From assembly GCA_013339895.1 (NCBI GenBank), contig JABACO010000020.1, forward strand, positions 2,018,368-2,082,367: a stretch of 64,000 nt of DNA, read 5' to 3'. Shown here one piece after another: positions 46,901 to 60,800 of this stretch. Source of the stretch: Ephydatia muelleri (taxonomy: Eukaryota > Porifera > Demospongiae > Spongillida > Spongillidae). Numbering within the stretch: the stretch's first letter is position 1; every line of letters begins with the position of its first letter. The notes beneath the pieces are model-generated. The model was not told where the DNA came from. It ran no database searches and saw only the letters and a program-made list of their open reading frames with translations. The translations under genes were made by a program, and so were the position numbers.

Positions 46901-49900
46901 CCTCGAGGGTAAGGGTGTCTGTTGGACTGGAAACTTGGCATGTGGCTATTTCACTGTTAATGGACCAAACTGAACTGCTCACTAGGGCCCTATCGGAAGA
47001 GCCCCTCACACCATAATGGTGATGGTTACAGAGATAAGCAACTTCCTCTAGCCATGTCATATCATATACATGTATGACAGTGATCACAGGGACCTCACCA
47101 TATCATATGACAGGACGTTATAGGCCACATCATATATGACAGTGACCACAGGACTTTAGCCACAGCAGTGATCACCATATCAGAGTGATCACAGGGGACT
47201 TTAGCCCCACATCATATATGACAGTAATTGTGCAGGGGCTTCACATCATGTGACAGTAGGAGGACTTTAGGCCACATCATATATGACAGGACGTTATAGG
47301 CCACATCATATATGACAGTGACCACATGACTTTTGCCACAGTGATCACCATATCAGTGTGATCACAGGGGACTTAGCCCACATCATATATGACAGTAATT
47401 GTGCAGGGGCTTCACATCATGTGACAGTAGGAGGACTTTAGGCCACATAATGTAACAGTAGGAGGATTTTAGGGCACACATAATGTAACAGTAGTAGGAT
47501 TTTAGACCAAATCATGTGACAGTAGTAGGATTTAGGCCACATCATGTGACAGTAAGTAGGAAATTTTAGACCAACATCATGTGACAGTAGTAGGATTTTA
47601 GGCCACATCATCATGTGACAGTAGTAGGATTTTTAGACCATATCATGTGACAGTAGTAGGATTTTAGGCCATATCATGTGACAGTAGTAGGACTATAGGC
47701 CACATCATGTAGTCATGGTGGCATACTACCTCTATCCAATACTATGCATAGTTCTACATGGCCAATAATGACAGGGGTCTACCCTTTCCTCCTCTCCACC
47801 CTTCCCTCCACACCAACCACCACTCGCAAACGCTCACTAACGTTATGTGTCACAACCCTCCTCCTGTATGGCCAACCCCATATTCTGCTGTCTTCTGAGT
47901 GCCTGGGACAGAGCCTCCAAGCCTCTATCTTGCTCTGGGGGTGAAAAGGGGAGAGAGGGCAGGTATTGTGTGATCTACAAGGCTAGAAGTGTGTGCATGT
48001 GTGATAATTTGGAATTTTTTATCCTTGGGTGGTTATCTCACCAGCGTGTCTAATTGCTTGGCATTAGAAACCCCATCTACGTTCAAGTGTGCACAGATGG
48101 ATCAGAGAAAAACACACAGCTTGTGTATTGACACATGAATCGTGAGCGTTAAATACAAGTATGCCATACAGACAGACAAACAGACAAATGTATACACACC
48201 AACACCCAATGACACACACACACACACACACAGATACCATGCGTAAGTACACATTGTTACAAACCTATGCACACGAAACATAAACACACTGTACTATAAA
48301 CACGCACGACATCCGCAGTCACGACACAAACACGCACAGCACCGTCTATAATCTGCTTCTGCTGCAATCTGATGTCATCTGCGCTCAGTCTGTGCACTCT
48401 TCCAGGTCCCACGGAGGCTCCTGTGGCACCTGATGCCCTGAGAGAGGAGGTGGATGATGGTGGTGGTAGTGATTGTGGTGGTGAGATGGTGGTGGTGAGG
48501 TAGTAGTGGTGGTGAGGGTAGTAGTGGTGGTGGGCATGGGGTTATGGTGTAGTGGTGGTGGGCATGGGGTTATGGTGTATGGTGGTGGGCATGGGGTTAT
48601 GGTTGTGTTGTAGTGGTGGTGGGCATGGGGTTATGGTGTAGTGGTGGTGGGCATGGGGTTATGGTGTATGGGTGGTGGGCATGGGGTTATGGTGTAGTGG
48701 TGGTGGGCATGGGGTTAGGCAGGGTGGAGCATGGTGTATGGGTGGGGCGTGGGGTTAAGGCAGTGGAGCATGGTGTAGGGATGGTGGGCATGGGGTTAAG
48801 GCAGTGGAGCATGGTGTAGGGATGGTGGGGGTTACGGCATTGGTAGCAGTAATTGTAGATGGATTGATGTGATGGTGGTACAGGTTGGGAGTAGAGCATG
48901 GAGAGTATGCTGGCACTGGTGGTACTTAGGAGGTACCACTTCACTTCACATTCCATACACACATCAATGCTCACCATGCTTTAAACAAGCCCTCTAGCCC
49001 CCCCTCCCCCCCATTTTCTCTGAGCTGTACTTATACAGAGCTTTGTAGTTCAAATGAATCATGTGTTCATATGTTCATATAGCTATTTGTAACATTTTTG
49101 AAGGCAATCGGGAACAAAGGGGTTATTGTAGAGCACTGAAACCTTGTGCGGGTGTTACTGAACAGATGGATCCAAAGCTTGTTAACGTTGAGAGTGTTGG
49201 GAGAAACAATTCTCTGGAAAAGGTATTGTTTGTGGCATAGCCCTGACATTAAAAGAACAGTTGCCTTCTTATACACGTGGTACTGCAGGTAAAACCAATG
49301 CAGTATTTTAGATGCTAAACATCACCTTGGCAATAGCAGCTAAGCAATGAATCAGCAGGATCCAACTATTCATGACAATTCTCCAATGTAGACCATAATG
49401 CATTCTACAATGTATACACTTCATAATGCATGTACATTGCTGACTTCACCCATGTTCACGCCCTGCCAGATGCACTGTGCATTGTCTCACCCTGTTGAAG
49501 TTGATGCTATGATGCCTCCCTTCTCTCCCCTCTCCTCCCTCTACCATCTCTCACTCTGACCCTTTCTCTCTCCCTCCCCTTTTCCCCCTTCCCTCTCGCA
49601 TATCTCTTCTCCTCACTCTCTAATAGTGCTCACCCATTGGCTATGAGCTGCTTCAGTTCATTGTACCTGGGCAAAATATATGGGAATGGAGGAACCACAT
49701 GAGTCAGCAGGGATAGGAGGGTGTGTACATGTGGGACGTGGAACAAGGGCAGAAGGGATGATGGGAGGACAAGTAGAACAAAGAGCAGAAGGGCATGAAG
49801 AGAGGGCAGAGGAAGGAGGAGTGGAACAAAGGGTGGTGGACAAGGACAGGAAATGGGGCACCTTTGAAAGGACAGGAAATGATGGGCACCTTTGAAAGGT

Positions 49901-50286
49901 GGACAAACAAAAGAGAACACAATGAGCTGGCACAGATGGTGAGGTGGACAGCTACGATGGGTAGGTGAGGGAGTGAGGGTGGGGGTGGACATATGAAGAG
50001 ATAGGCTGAGGAGGTGGACATATGAAGCGTAGATGAGGGAGGAGGTGGACATGTGAAGGTAGATGAGGGGAAGAGGTGAACATTTGAAGGGATAGGTGAT
50101 GGAGGAGGTGGAATTGAAAGTAGATGAGGGAGGAGGTGGACATATGAAGGGATAGGTGACGCAGGATATATAAAGGATAGGTGACACATGAGGAGGTGAA
50201 CATGAGATGACACAGACAGGCATATTGCTTACTTAGTTGTCATTTCATCGACAGCCCCACGCCTCTTTGCCTTCTCCTGCTCTGAA
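43977..50286 (-). CDS. STX8: Syntaxin 8 (Qc-SNARE), 5' exons missing
   Basis: Tail-anchored endosomal Qc-SNARE. Exons on the minus strand: 50286-50233, 49666-49634, 48437-48343, 47934-47857, 46077-45967, 44144-43977. Reading: SEQEKAKRRGAVDEMTTK|YNELKQLIANG; then LSADDIRLQQKQIID|EQDRGLEALSQALRRQQNM; GLAIQEE; EIIDGIHDATTK; VNEVRKKDSC; GLWTTIILLAIAIIIIATVQ. This follows human syntaxin 8 in order (IRQQQQKIIQEQDAGLDALS, RQKQMG, EIID, VNMVDRKSASC, then the membrane anchor). Phases fit for the first four junctions. In exon 46077-45967 a ~35-nt block between ATTK and VNEV is read in another frame and contains TAA, and its exit phase does not match the last exon. The C-terminal tail after the membrane span is about 30 residues longer than in vertebrates. 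The N-terminal Habc part would lie in or beyond the gap. Confidence 0.8.
44145..45187. other. Last intron of STX8, AT-rich
   Basis: Strongly AT-rich sequence without exons. Confidence 0.6.
45188..45378. repeat. (CA)n-rich minisatellite (CACATGCACACAGAAACACA)
   Basis: CA repeat with regular ATG and GAAA interruptions in the last STX8 intron. Confidence 0.93.
46078..47039. other. STX8 intron, no exon recognised
   Basis: Short repeats of the type AATGGTTTTCACAGAAATGT and ACTGATGTGCGTTACTGTAA (46290-46520). The missing SNARE-core codons expected before EIID were not found here by eye. Confidence 0.5.
47040..47715. repeat. ~35-bp VNTR (CACATCATGTGACAGTAGTA)
   Basis: About 18 diverged units of ACATCATGTGACAGTAG + TAGGATTTTAGGCC in an STX8 intron. 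The left half is a higher-order repeat of longer units. Confidence 0.9.
48445..48845. repeat. ~30-bp VNTR (GGTGGTGGGCATGGGGTTAT)
   Basis: About 12 units of GGGCATGGGGTTATGGTG + TAGTGGTG beside the STX8 exon at 48437. Confidence 0.92.
48846..49633. other. STX8 intron, nothing recognised
   Basis: Unique sequence with pyrimidine-rich stretches near 49510-49620, the latter downstream of an exon on the minus strand. Confidence 0.5.
49690..50215. repeat. Purine-rich minisatellite (GGAGGTGGACATATGAAG)
   Basis: Degenerate units of GATGAGGGAGGAGGTGGA + CATATGAAGG in the STX8 intron; the Pro/Ser ORFs on the minus strand are artefacts. Confidence 0.88.
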
Positions 50287-50500
50287 CTGCAATGTCAGTC
50301 AAGAAAAAAATAACCCCAGTATACTAAGAAAAATCCTGTGTACACTATTCCACTATTGTAAAAAGCCAAGTGTCCCACTACTATTAGGAAAGCCTATGTG
50401 TCACTAGCACGCAAATTAGCTGCTGAAAGGTTCTGCATACATGTGATTTTTGGTACCCATGCAACAGGGCAAATATGTGGGATTTCAAAAAACCTGTGCT

Positions 50501-51500
50501 NNNNNNNNNNNNNNNNNNNNNNNNNNNNNNNNNNNNNNNNNNNNNNNNNNNNNNNNNNNNNNNNNNNNNNNNNNNNNNNNNNNNNNNNNNNNNNNNNNNN
50601 NNNNNNNNNNNNNNNNNNNNNNNNNNNNNNNNNNNNNNNNNNNNNNNNNNNNNNNNNNNNNNNNNNNNNNNNNNNNNNNNNNNNNNNNNNNNNNNNNNNN
50701 NNNNNNNNNNNNNNNNNNNNNNNNNNNNNNNNNNNNNNNNNNNNNNNNNNNNNNNNNNNNNNNNNNNNNNNNNNNNNNNNNNNNNNNNNNNNNNNNNNNN
50801 NNNNNNNNNNNNNNNNNNNNNNNNNNNNNNNNNNNNNNNNNNNNNNNNNNNNNNNNNNNNNNNNNNNNNNNNNNNNNNNNNNNNNNNNNNNNNNNNNNNN
50901 NNNNNNNNNNNNNNNNNNNNNNNNNNNNNNNNNNNNNNNNNNNNNNNNNNNNNNNNNNNNNNNNNNNNNNNNNNNNNNNNNNNNNNNNNNNNNNNNNNNN
51001 NNNNNNNNNNNNNNNNNNNNNNNNNNNNNNNNNNNNNNNNNNNNNNNNNNNNNNNNNNNNNNNNNNNNNNNNNNNNNNNNNNNNNNNNNNNNNNNNNNNN
51101 NNNNNNNNNNNNNNNNNNNNNNNNNNNNNNNNNNNNNNNNNNNNNNNNNNNNNNNNNNNNNNNNNNNNNNNNNNNNNNNNNNNNNNNNNNNNNNNNNNNN
51201 NNNNNNNNNNNNNNNNNNNNNNNNNNNNNNNNNNNNNNNNNNNNNNNNNNNNNNNNNNNNNNNNNNNNNNNNNNNNNNNNNNNNNNNNNNNNNNNNNNNN
51301 NNNNNNNNNNNNNNNNNNNNNNNNNNNNNNNNNNNNNNNNNNNNNNNNNNNNNNNNNNNNNNNNNNNNNNNNNNNNNNNNNNNNNNNNNNNNNNNNNNNN
51401 NNNNNNNNNNNNNNNNNNNNNNNNNNNNNNNNNNNNNNNNNNNNNNNNNNNNNNNNNNNNNNNNNNNNNNNNNNNNNNNNNNNNNNNNNNNNNNNNNNNN
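50501..51500. other. Assembly gap (1000 N)
   Basis: A run of exactly 1000 N. The left side is the syntaxin 8 gene missing its 5' exons; the right side is unit D copy 2. The join is therefore suspect as a true adjacency. Confidence 0.99.
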
Positions 51501-51711
51501 CATGCACAAACATGCAATGTATAATTTTTAAAAAAGTTTTATATATATCACGCCACACAAACACGAAACAAGCTAGACACATGCACGGTATAAAATCACA
51601 TCCTCTATAAGTCTATATTACATTCTCTAAGCCTATGACATCCTCTAAGCCTATATATATGACGTAACTACTTATACCGTTATGTACAGTATAGCCAATA
51701 GCTGCAGCTGA

Positions 51712-52354
51712 TCAGACCCAAAGCATCGCCGCTAGCAGCAGTGCGACATAGACCAGCAGAATGGTTGCGGTGGTGTTGGCAGCGGCGGCGGAGAATGGCG
51801 CATTGCACTTTCCGGCGACGGGCGGTGTAACGCCACAACTTTTAAAAGCAGTAGCGAATGTTCCAAAGATCTGCAGGTAATAGGTGTCGCTGTAGCAACA
51901 CCCGAGCGTGCCTAGAGACGCCTGAACTGCATTCGTACACGTAGTCAGAGCCGAGCAGTTGGTCCCAGTTACAACGGATTGATTAACACAATAGCTCAAG
52001 AGCGTCGTGTTGATGTTGGCAGCGGCCTGGGCGCAGTACACCCGTTGCTATTTTGAGAGCACGTATCCGAAAGCAGGGTGGCGTTGGTTAAACCACTCGG
52101 ATTACTTTGACAGTTCTGCAAGTACCAGCGATAGATCACTCCAGCACAGTTATCCGTACACACTGATGATAATGTAGATTGAGTGGTATCTTTGAGCAGG
52201 AGGAAGCGCGTCAAGCTGGATAAACAATTGGGGTTTGACGTAAAGGTGGCAGTTCATAAGCTACCGCAGCGTCTATACTGCAGACATACGGCATCGGTCC
52301 TCCCGCACCAGAGAGAGCAGATCAAATTCCGACCAAAGCTGCAAAGACCTTCAT
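51712..52354 (-). pseudogene. Second copy of the GPI-type protein gene, frame broken by single-base indels
   Basis: Duplicate of 27658-28302, two bases shorter overall. Relative to the intact copy, one base is lost near 52041 (between the YCAQ and NSNG codons), one near 52256 and one near 52327, and one is gained near 52288. The reading frame therefore breaks into pieces. Given that unit D copy 2 carries many isolated one-base differences, consensus error is as likely as genuine decay. Confidence 0.75.
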
Positions 52355-52969
52355 TTTTCACTCCCCAAAGGTGTGGCTTAATTTAGCTTACAGAGCATAG
52401 ACCGTTTTCGTCACTCGGATATTTCCGTAAAAGCTGTGAATCAACATGGCGGACGTGTATTAGTGTGAATGGGAGCGGTCACATGACATAGGAAAAGGGT
52501 CTATATATACATTGTAAGGGAAATGCTGTAGCTTGCAGGTAGAATGGCGCGCCCCTATTCAGGCATACGGATGATGACCATGAATAATAATAGCCACCCA
52601 ACTACGTTTTGCATCTGAACTGAGAAAATATTTTAGCTGTAGGACCAAAAACAAGATGGTCACTTAAACCAAGTTAAAACTCATGCCAGAGGTTCTGCAT
52701 GAATTTACAACGTTTGCCCCACTCCATGCCGAGCATAAACTGTATAGTACTATAGTAGTCTCGTACCCAGATGGTTGGTTGATAAGGAGACAGCGCCAAA
52801 GCACTCTTTTCATCCCCTCTCAAATGGCTTGCTTAAATACTAACAGTAGTAATACAATAGACAGTGTCCCTCTAGCACCGCTCTATCTCCTGACCCACAG
52901 GTTCACTTCGACTCTCCCATCAGTGTGTAAATTCATCTGACAGCACAACGCCTGTACTCCAGTAAACAA

Positions 52970-53190
52970 AACTATACAATAGCCAATAGCTGCATGCAGA
53001 CCCCAAGCATGGCCGCTAACAGCAGTGCGAAATAGACCAGCACAGTGGCTGCGATTTGCGTTGGCAGAGAACGGCACATTATAATAATGGGATTGTAACG
53101 CCATAACTTTTAAAAGCAGTGGCGAATCAGTTAGCTGATGCAGGTATGTGGTGTCGCTTGTAGCGGGCTAGCGGCAACACGCGAGCCTGC
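52970..53190 (-). pseudogene. Partial decayed copy of the GPI-type gene, unit D copy 2
   Basis: Duplicate of 28918-29146 in the second unit D, with the same truncation and a few further one-base differences. Confidence 0.65.
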
Positions 53191-53954
53191 CTAGGCTATT
53201 TTGGAAACGGTAGAAATTTGGAACACTGAAACTAAGGATGATATGCATGGGAAGGTGTTGATACACTACACTTCCAAACATGTTATGTACACGTACGTAC
53301 GAGTCTGCTAGAAAATGCATTATTAGTGACCTTTCCAAAATCGTTTGGCCCTACAGTATACATACAGTACAGCTTTCGCACCCTCCCCCCCCCCCCTCCC
53401 CCACCCCAACCCGGGACAGACTCCCTGAACAATGGTAACCCCCGGGGGCATATTTCCAGACACCTCCCTGGACAACGTCATATTTCCAACCCCCCCACCC
53501 TGGACACTATTTATTGTCATCCATAGCCATAATAGGAGTGTACAATTTTTTTTTAATGGGATAGCCCATGCCCAGTAGAGAAACGCTCCGTGAAAACTTT
53601 CGGATAATAATAATTATTATTATCAGCCGATGTACTTGTGTAGTCGGGGGGCTATTAATCTTCCAATATTGCCTGAAGCATTGCATGACTAATTTCTGGT
53701 CCTAGTAATGCATGCATGAGTTTCAGTGTGCTGCTTACTATGTAGCAGATGGAGTAGAACACTGAACTGAACTGGACTAATCAACAATAAGCACATGTGG
53801 GCAGCAAGAGTTCACTGTATTACTAAGTGCATGTGGGATACAATTGAAATGAGGCACTTTTCACCACAATACTCTTCTGCCTCTCCAAGTTTCGATCATA
53901 GAGAATAAATAAATTTTTAACCCTTCTGTTGCGGAAAAACCTTTAACTATATGC

Positions 53955-56900
53955 ATGGAGTGTTTGGACCATAACTTGGTGGAAGAATCTCGCGATGGGT
54001 GCCTATTACAGGTAGGAACTGCATTCCAAAATGTTTAAAGCGGTGCCTCGTTCAACCACGTATTTCTAATCAAGGTCTGTCAGCATTGCGGCATTGTGGT
54101 CTCTGAGAGCAGCTGTTTGGAACCCCCAGATGAGTTCGAAGGGAGACGGGTTGGCGACCAGAGCCAGCTCAGGACATCCAGTTTGAAGGTGTGTGGGAGA
54201 GCGAGGGGAAAAAGCTTAGTACATGGTTGGTTTACGAGGAGATACTGGAACGTGATACGTTTGTACCGTCGTTTTTGTAGGATGACGATAAGAAGACAAG
54301 TAAGTGAAAAGATGTGTATTGTGTGTGTGCATGTATGTGTGTTGTGTGCACGTGTGTGTTGGTACTTGTGCATGTATGTGTGTGGTGTCAGTGTGGAAAC
54401 ATTTACGTGTAACAGGTGAACTTGTTACGTTCTAAGTCCAATCCTTTTCTCCTCCCTTCCCCTCCCATCAATTGTATTATGTATTTCTATTAAGCTGTAT
54501 TATTAATAGTTAATAAACAATCCTTCTATCATGGCCATTTGCAGCCAGGCATTAGGTACTGTACCGTAAATAGCTAGGAGATATACGAGGAAGCCTCATT
54601 ATAAATACTGTATCTTCAACGAGCCATACCATGCTAATTTTAAATAGAACATACGAGAAATTACTTTCTCGCTAGCCCTTAACCGTTTAACGCCGAGAGA
54701 CGCATATCTGCGTCAAAGATGTGTTTACCGTAACCAAAGAATTCTTCCAGACCCTTTGAATAATTAGAAGTTATTTATTTTCACAGCTCATTTAATATTG
54801 TTGAAACCCTCCTTCCTGCTACCTAACATATGTCCGCTGCCTCATGTAGTGGATTTTAGACAGCTCTACTTTAGTTAAACAAAAAATATTCCTGGCGTTA
54901 ACATGCGCAAGCGATCTATTGCTTAGCAGCTTTTAGACCAATATTTGATTGTGTCACGGGGGGAGGGGTTACTTCAGGTCAATGTGTGTCACAGGGGAGG
55001 AGTTACTTCAGGTCAATGTGTGTCCCGGAGGAGGAGGTTACTTCAGGTCAATGTGTGTCACGAGGGGAGGGGTTACTTCAGGTCAATGTGCGGGGGAGGG
55101 GTTACTTCAGGTCAATGTGCCGGGGGGAGGGGTTACTTCAGGTCAATGTGTGTCACGGGGGGAGGTGTTACTTCAGGTCAATGTGTGTCACGGAGGAGGG
55201 TTACTTCAGGTCAATGTGTGGTACAGGGGGGAGGGGTTACTTCAGGTAAATGGTGTCACAGGGGAGGAGTTACTTCAGGTCAATGTGTGTCACGGGGGGA
55301 GGGGTTACTTCAGGTCAATGTGTGTCACGGGGGGGGGGGGGAGGGGTTACTTCTAGTCAATGTGTGTCACGGAGGAGGGTTACTTCAGGTCATGTGTGTC
55401 ACGGAGGAGGGTTACTTCAGGTCAATGTGTGTCACGGAGGAGGGTTACTTCAGGTCAATGTGTGTCACGGGGCGGGGGGGGGGGGGAGGGTTACTTCAGG
55501 TCAATGTGTGTCACGGAGGAGGGTTACTCAGGTCAATGTGTGTCACGGAGGAGGGTTTACTTCAGGTCAATGTGTTCACGAGGAGGTTACTTCAGGTCAC
55601 TGTGTGTCACGGAGGAGGGGTACTTCAGGTCAATGTGTGTCATGGAGGAGGGTTACTCAGGTCAATGGTGTCCGGGGGGAGGGTGTTACTTCAGGTCAAT
55701 GTGTGTCACAGGAGGATGTTTACTTCAGGTCAATGTGTGTCACGGGGGGGAGGGGTTTACTATCAGGTCAAGTGGGTTCACGGAGGAGGGTTACTTCAGG
55801 TCAATGTGTGTCACAGGGGAGGAGTTACTTCAGGTCACATGTGTGTCACGGAAGGAGGGGTTACTTCAGGTCACTGTGTGTCACGGGGGGAGGGGTTACT
55901 TCAGGTCAATGACACGGACGCCCAACCAAAGCCATTAAGGTCAGTATGCACTGTCATAGAAAAGAGGCATGTCAGTATCCAAAAAATGCCTGTCAATGTT
56001 GCAGATGAATAATCTGTTTGGTTCGTTCGTATCCGACCGCATAGGCTCAATGGACCACCAGATAGAGATGGTTCAAAAATGCAGCACAGCTCTTTTCTGT
56101 ACACAAGCAACATTGTCCCAGATACCCATACCATTCGTCATTTTGCTATTCGTGCAAACAAGAAATAGACAGATATCTACAAGCTCAAGATCAGGTTATC
56201 GCATACATGAGATCCACCATTATCTTTTAGTAGATGGCACATGCAGAAGAGGTGTATGTATACGTACCTGAAAGTGTATTGTGTTGTAGAAAAGAAGAGT
56301 TAAAAAAGCAAATACACATCCCAGAGGTGGCTCCACATTAGCCTTGTCCCCAGGTCTTCACTAACAATGCATGCAGATCCACATCTCAGAAGTGGTTCCA
56401 CCTGAACAACTGCTTAAAATCAATAACCCAGCCATCAGTGCCAAATCTGCTTGATGATCTTCTGCAACCTCTAGAGCTCCCATGGAGGGCACTTATGTGT
56501 ATCATGACTCATGGGTATAGAGGTGAAGTGTCATGCTGAACAAATCATTCTATGCATGACGGCGTACAACCACTTCTCGCTATAGTGAAAGAGCACAACC
56601 TCTCAATTGCTCCTCAGAATGTGGCATCTATTCCTCCCCCAGCCAAGCGAACTAAAAAAAAAAGTGCGATAATTCAATGCACACTACTTCGTGCATGTCT
56701 AGTATACTGCCCAATCATATCTATTCTATAATTTGTAAGTACCTTCTGTCTTTGTTAGTTTTCTGTTTTCAGGTCGCCCTTCTTGTGCATAGCGCTTCAA
56801 AGTTAAAAGGTCCTTCCCAAGGTAGCCGCTTTCAATGCTGAAGTTCATAACGGAGACACAACCTTAAGCCATGTGATCTGGGCTATAAATAGAACAACAG

Positions 56901-57812
56901 TGCCTTTCATTGTAGGGCGTGTAAAATGGCGACTGAACTTTTTATGTTCTCATATAGCCTGAAGTTTCACAGGTCGGTGGTTGTCAAGGCTCGTTGCTAG
57001 GGCATTACATTATCATTTCAATATTATGGAGGTGGAGGCCTACTGTCCACTATTTCAATGGCCACAAATGGCTGTGCTATCCCATAACTTAAGTCACTAT
57101 ACTGTATAGAAAAAGATGATGGGTTTTTGTGTGAATGGGATATGCATATGTACTACTGGTAGTTAAACCCACATAACCACACAACATAAGAGCTTCCAAA
57201 CATTGCATGGAGTGTAGTTCAGTAACAGTTTGGTTTCAGGAGCCTAACAGAGAAAGGATGTTGCATTCCATATGTGGGCATGGACGCTGTGTATTGCATT
57301 CCATATGTGGGCATGGACACTGTGTATTGCATTCATATGTGGGCATGGACGTTGTGTATTGCATTCCATATAAGGGCATGGACGCTGTGTATTGCATTCC
57401 ATATGTGGGCATGGACGCTGGCATGCTGTGTATTGCATTCCATATGTGGGCATGGACGCTGTGTATTGCATTCCATATGTGGGCATGGACGCTGTGTATT
57501 GCATTCCATATGTGGGCATGCTGGTGTATTGCATTCCATATGTGGGCATGGACGCTGTGTATTGCATTCCATATGTGGGCATGGACGCTGTGTATTGCAT
57601 TCCATATGTGGGCATGGACGCTGTGTATTGCATTCCATATGTGGGCATGGACGCTGTGTATTGCATTCCATATGTGGGCATGGACGCTGTGTATTGCATT
57701 CTATATGTGGGCATGGACGCTGTGTACCTGCTACACATTAGATGACTCTCAAGGATCACATTGCAGCCATCAGTGAGAAAGTGAAACTTGCTGAGACAGA
57801 TCAACGAATAGT

Positions 57813-57880
<68 letters not shown>

Positions 57881-60800
57881 TGAATTAGTGTGAGTGTAGG
57901 AGACTGTGGGTGTGTATGTGGAGTTACGTGATGATATGATGGAGTATGTACATACTACCACACAGAGCTGTAGTCACATATACTGGCAGGGGGGAAGGAG
58001 GGAGGCAGGGGGGAAGGGGAGGCAGGGGGGAGGAGGGATGCAGGGGGAAGGAGGGAGGCAGGGGGGAAGGAGGGAGGAGGGAGGCAGGGGGGAGGAGGGA
58101 GGCAGGGGGGAAGGAGGGAGGAGGCAGGGGAAGGAGGGAGGCAGGGGGGGGAAGGAGGGAGGCAGGGGGGAGGAGGAGAGGGAGGAGGGGGGAAGGAGGG
58201 AGGCAGGGGGGAAGGAGGGAGGCAGGGGGAAGGAGGGAGGCAGGGGGGAAGGAGGGAGGCAGGGGGGAGGAGGGAGGCAGGGAGGAGGGAGGCAGGGGGA
58301 AGGAGGGAGGCAGGGGGGAGGAGGGAGGCATGGGGAGGAGGGAGGCAGGGGGAAGGAGGGAGGCAGGGGGAAGGAGGGAGGCAGGGGGAAGGAGGGAGGC
58401 AGGAGGGAAGGAGGGAGGCAGGCAGGGGGAGGAGGAGGGGGGAAGGAGGGAGGAAGGGGAAGGAGGGAGGCAGGGGGGAAGGAGGGAGGCAGGGGGAAGG
58501 AGGGGCAGGGGGAAGGAGGGAAGGAGGAAGGGCAGGGGAAGGAGGGAGGCAGGAGGAAGGGGGAGGGGGGAAGGAGGGAGGCAGAGGGAAGGAGGGCTAC
58601 AGGAGGAAGGAGGGATGCAGGGGGAGGAGGGAGGGCATGGGGGGAAGGAAGGCAAGGGGGAGGAGGAAGGCAGGGGGAAGGAGGGAGGCAGGGGAGGTGA
58701 GGAAGGCAGGGGGGGAAGGAGGAGAGGCCGGGGGAGGAGTGGAGGCAGGGGGGACGGAGGGAGGAAGGGAGAAGGAGGATGCTCCACTGTTCTATTTTTT
58801 GCACTGCTTCGCTGCATTACAAATACATCACTTTCAGTTGGTGAGAAGGGGAGCTAGTGATGTAGAGGTGAAGTGTCCGTGCTGTTACGCACGGCTAGAG
58901 CCAGCAGAAACTTGAGCCAGCACCTTAGCTGATCATGACACTGCTGAAGGACGTAATGGTTCACTGCATAGCCTACAAATAGGATGTAAAAACGATTTAC
59001 CACACACACAAGTTCAGTACTTCACCAACAAAGGGTTGTCAGAAGTAGCACGAGAGATGTGTGCAGCTATCATTGGTTCTGTACCTGAAACATAATTGAA
59101 ATTTAGCACAGCATCCACAACATATAAACAACTGTTAATTAATGAGAGAATACAATATCAATCAACAGAACATGCATGCTACAACACAATGTATGACCTG
59201 CCTCAGGTCATCGTTTCCTGACTCCTCTATAATGTCCTTGCTGGAGCTAGCATTGTCCCATGGTCCAGGCTTCCTCAGGGTTTGGCCCCTCAGGGAGAAA
59301 GGAGTCTATTGACACAAAGTTTAATAGCTTGCAAAGAACAAATCATTCTGGGTCATTCCATGTCAAATCATTGCATGTCTTGCCACCCATGTTTCAAATT
59401 CTCGTGATCTTTGTGAATCTATTTGCCCTCATGGACTTATACATGGATGTAAAATATTAAACTCCCAAGACCTGTACTTGTGACGCTAATGCTTGTTGAA
59501 CTTTTGACCACAAGAGTAAACTAGCAAAACTAAACACATGATATCTCAGCCTGTGAGCCACAGTGAGCAATGAGGTTTGAACTCTATCAGTGCACTACAT
59601 GGAGGGCGTTCATTTTTAATTTTAAGTCTTCCAACTGAAAATGAAATTTGTTATTCCTGTTTAGAGTTGTGATAAGCACTGATTTAAGACATCGGTAAAG
59701 TTGTTTTGGATTTGTGACCATGGTGGGACAAATAGAAGCCCTTTAACTAGGTTCTCTATAGAACTGTCACAACTGTTTTGACAGTTCTATAGAGAGAACC
59801 TATATTAAAGGGCTTCAATTTGTAAACTTCACCCCACCTATGGTCACAAACCAAAAACAACTTTACCGGAGACCCTCTAGGTTCAACCTTATGTTCCAAC
59901 CAGATCCCTTTCTGTCCCCACTCTGAAACTTGCCATATAACTTGGTCACAGATGGAACTTAGGTATTCCGTTTTTAAAATGGAAAAAAAAAAACAATACT
60001 TTGTCTGATAAACTGAAATCAGTGCTTATTTCAACTCTAAAACAGGAATTACAAATTTCATTTTCAGTTGGAAGACTTAAAATTAAAAAAGAACGCTCTC
60101 CATGTAGTGCACTGATAGAGTTCAAACCTCATTGCTCACTGTGGCTCACAGGCTGAGATATTTATGTGTTTAGTTTTGCTAGTTTACTCTTGTGGTCAAA
60201 ACTTCAACAAGCATCAGCGTCACAAGTACAGGTCTTGGGAGTTTAATATTTTACATCCATGTATAAGTCCACGAGGACAAATAGATTCACAAAGATCACG
60301 AGAATTTGAAACATGGATGGCAAAACATGCAATGATTTGACATGGAATGACCCTTCTATGCATGACAAAGTACAATGACTTCTACAACTATTATTTTATA
60401 ATTTGTCTTCGTTAGTTTCCTGTTTTCAGGTTGCCCACAGAGTTTTTCCCTTCTTGTGCATAGCGCTTCAAAGTTAAAAGGTCCTTCCAAAGGTAGCCGC
60501 TTTCAACGCTGAAGTTCATAACGGAGACACAACCTTAAGCCATGTGATCTGGGCTATAAATAGAACAACAGTGCCTTTCATTGTAGGGCGTGTAAAATGG
60601 CGACTGAACTTTTTATGTTCTCATATAGCCTGAAGTTTCACAGGTCAGTGGTTGTCGAGGCTCGTTGCTAGGGCATGTACAATTAGCACTTTTGGTGGGG
60701 GGAAGGGAGAGAAGTGGTCCCAGTTGAAACTTGAAGAAATTGAACCTGTAGCTATGGACCAGCCTGCTGTGGGAAGTGTAAGGCCATCATCATTTGGGAT

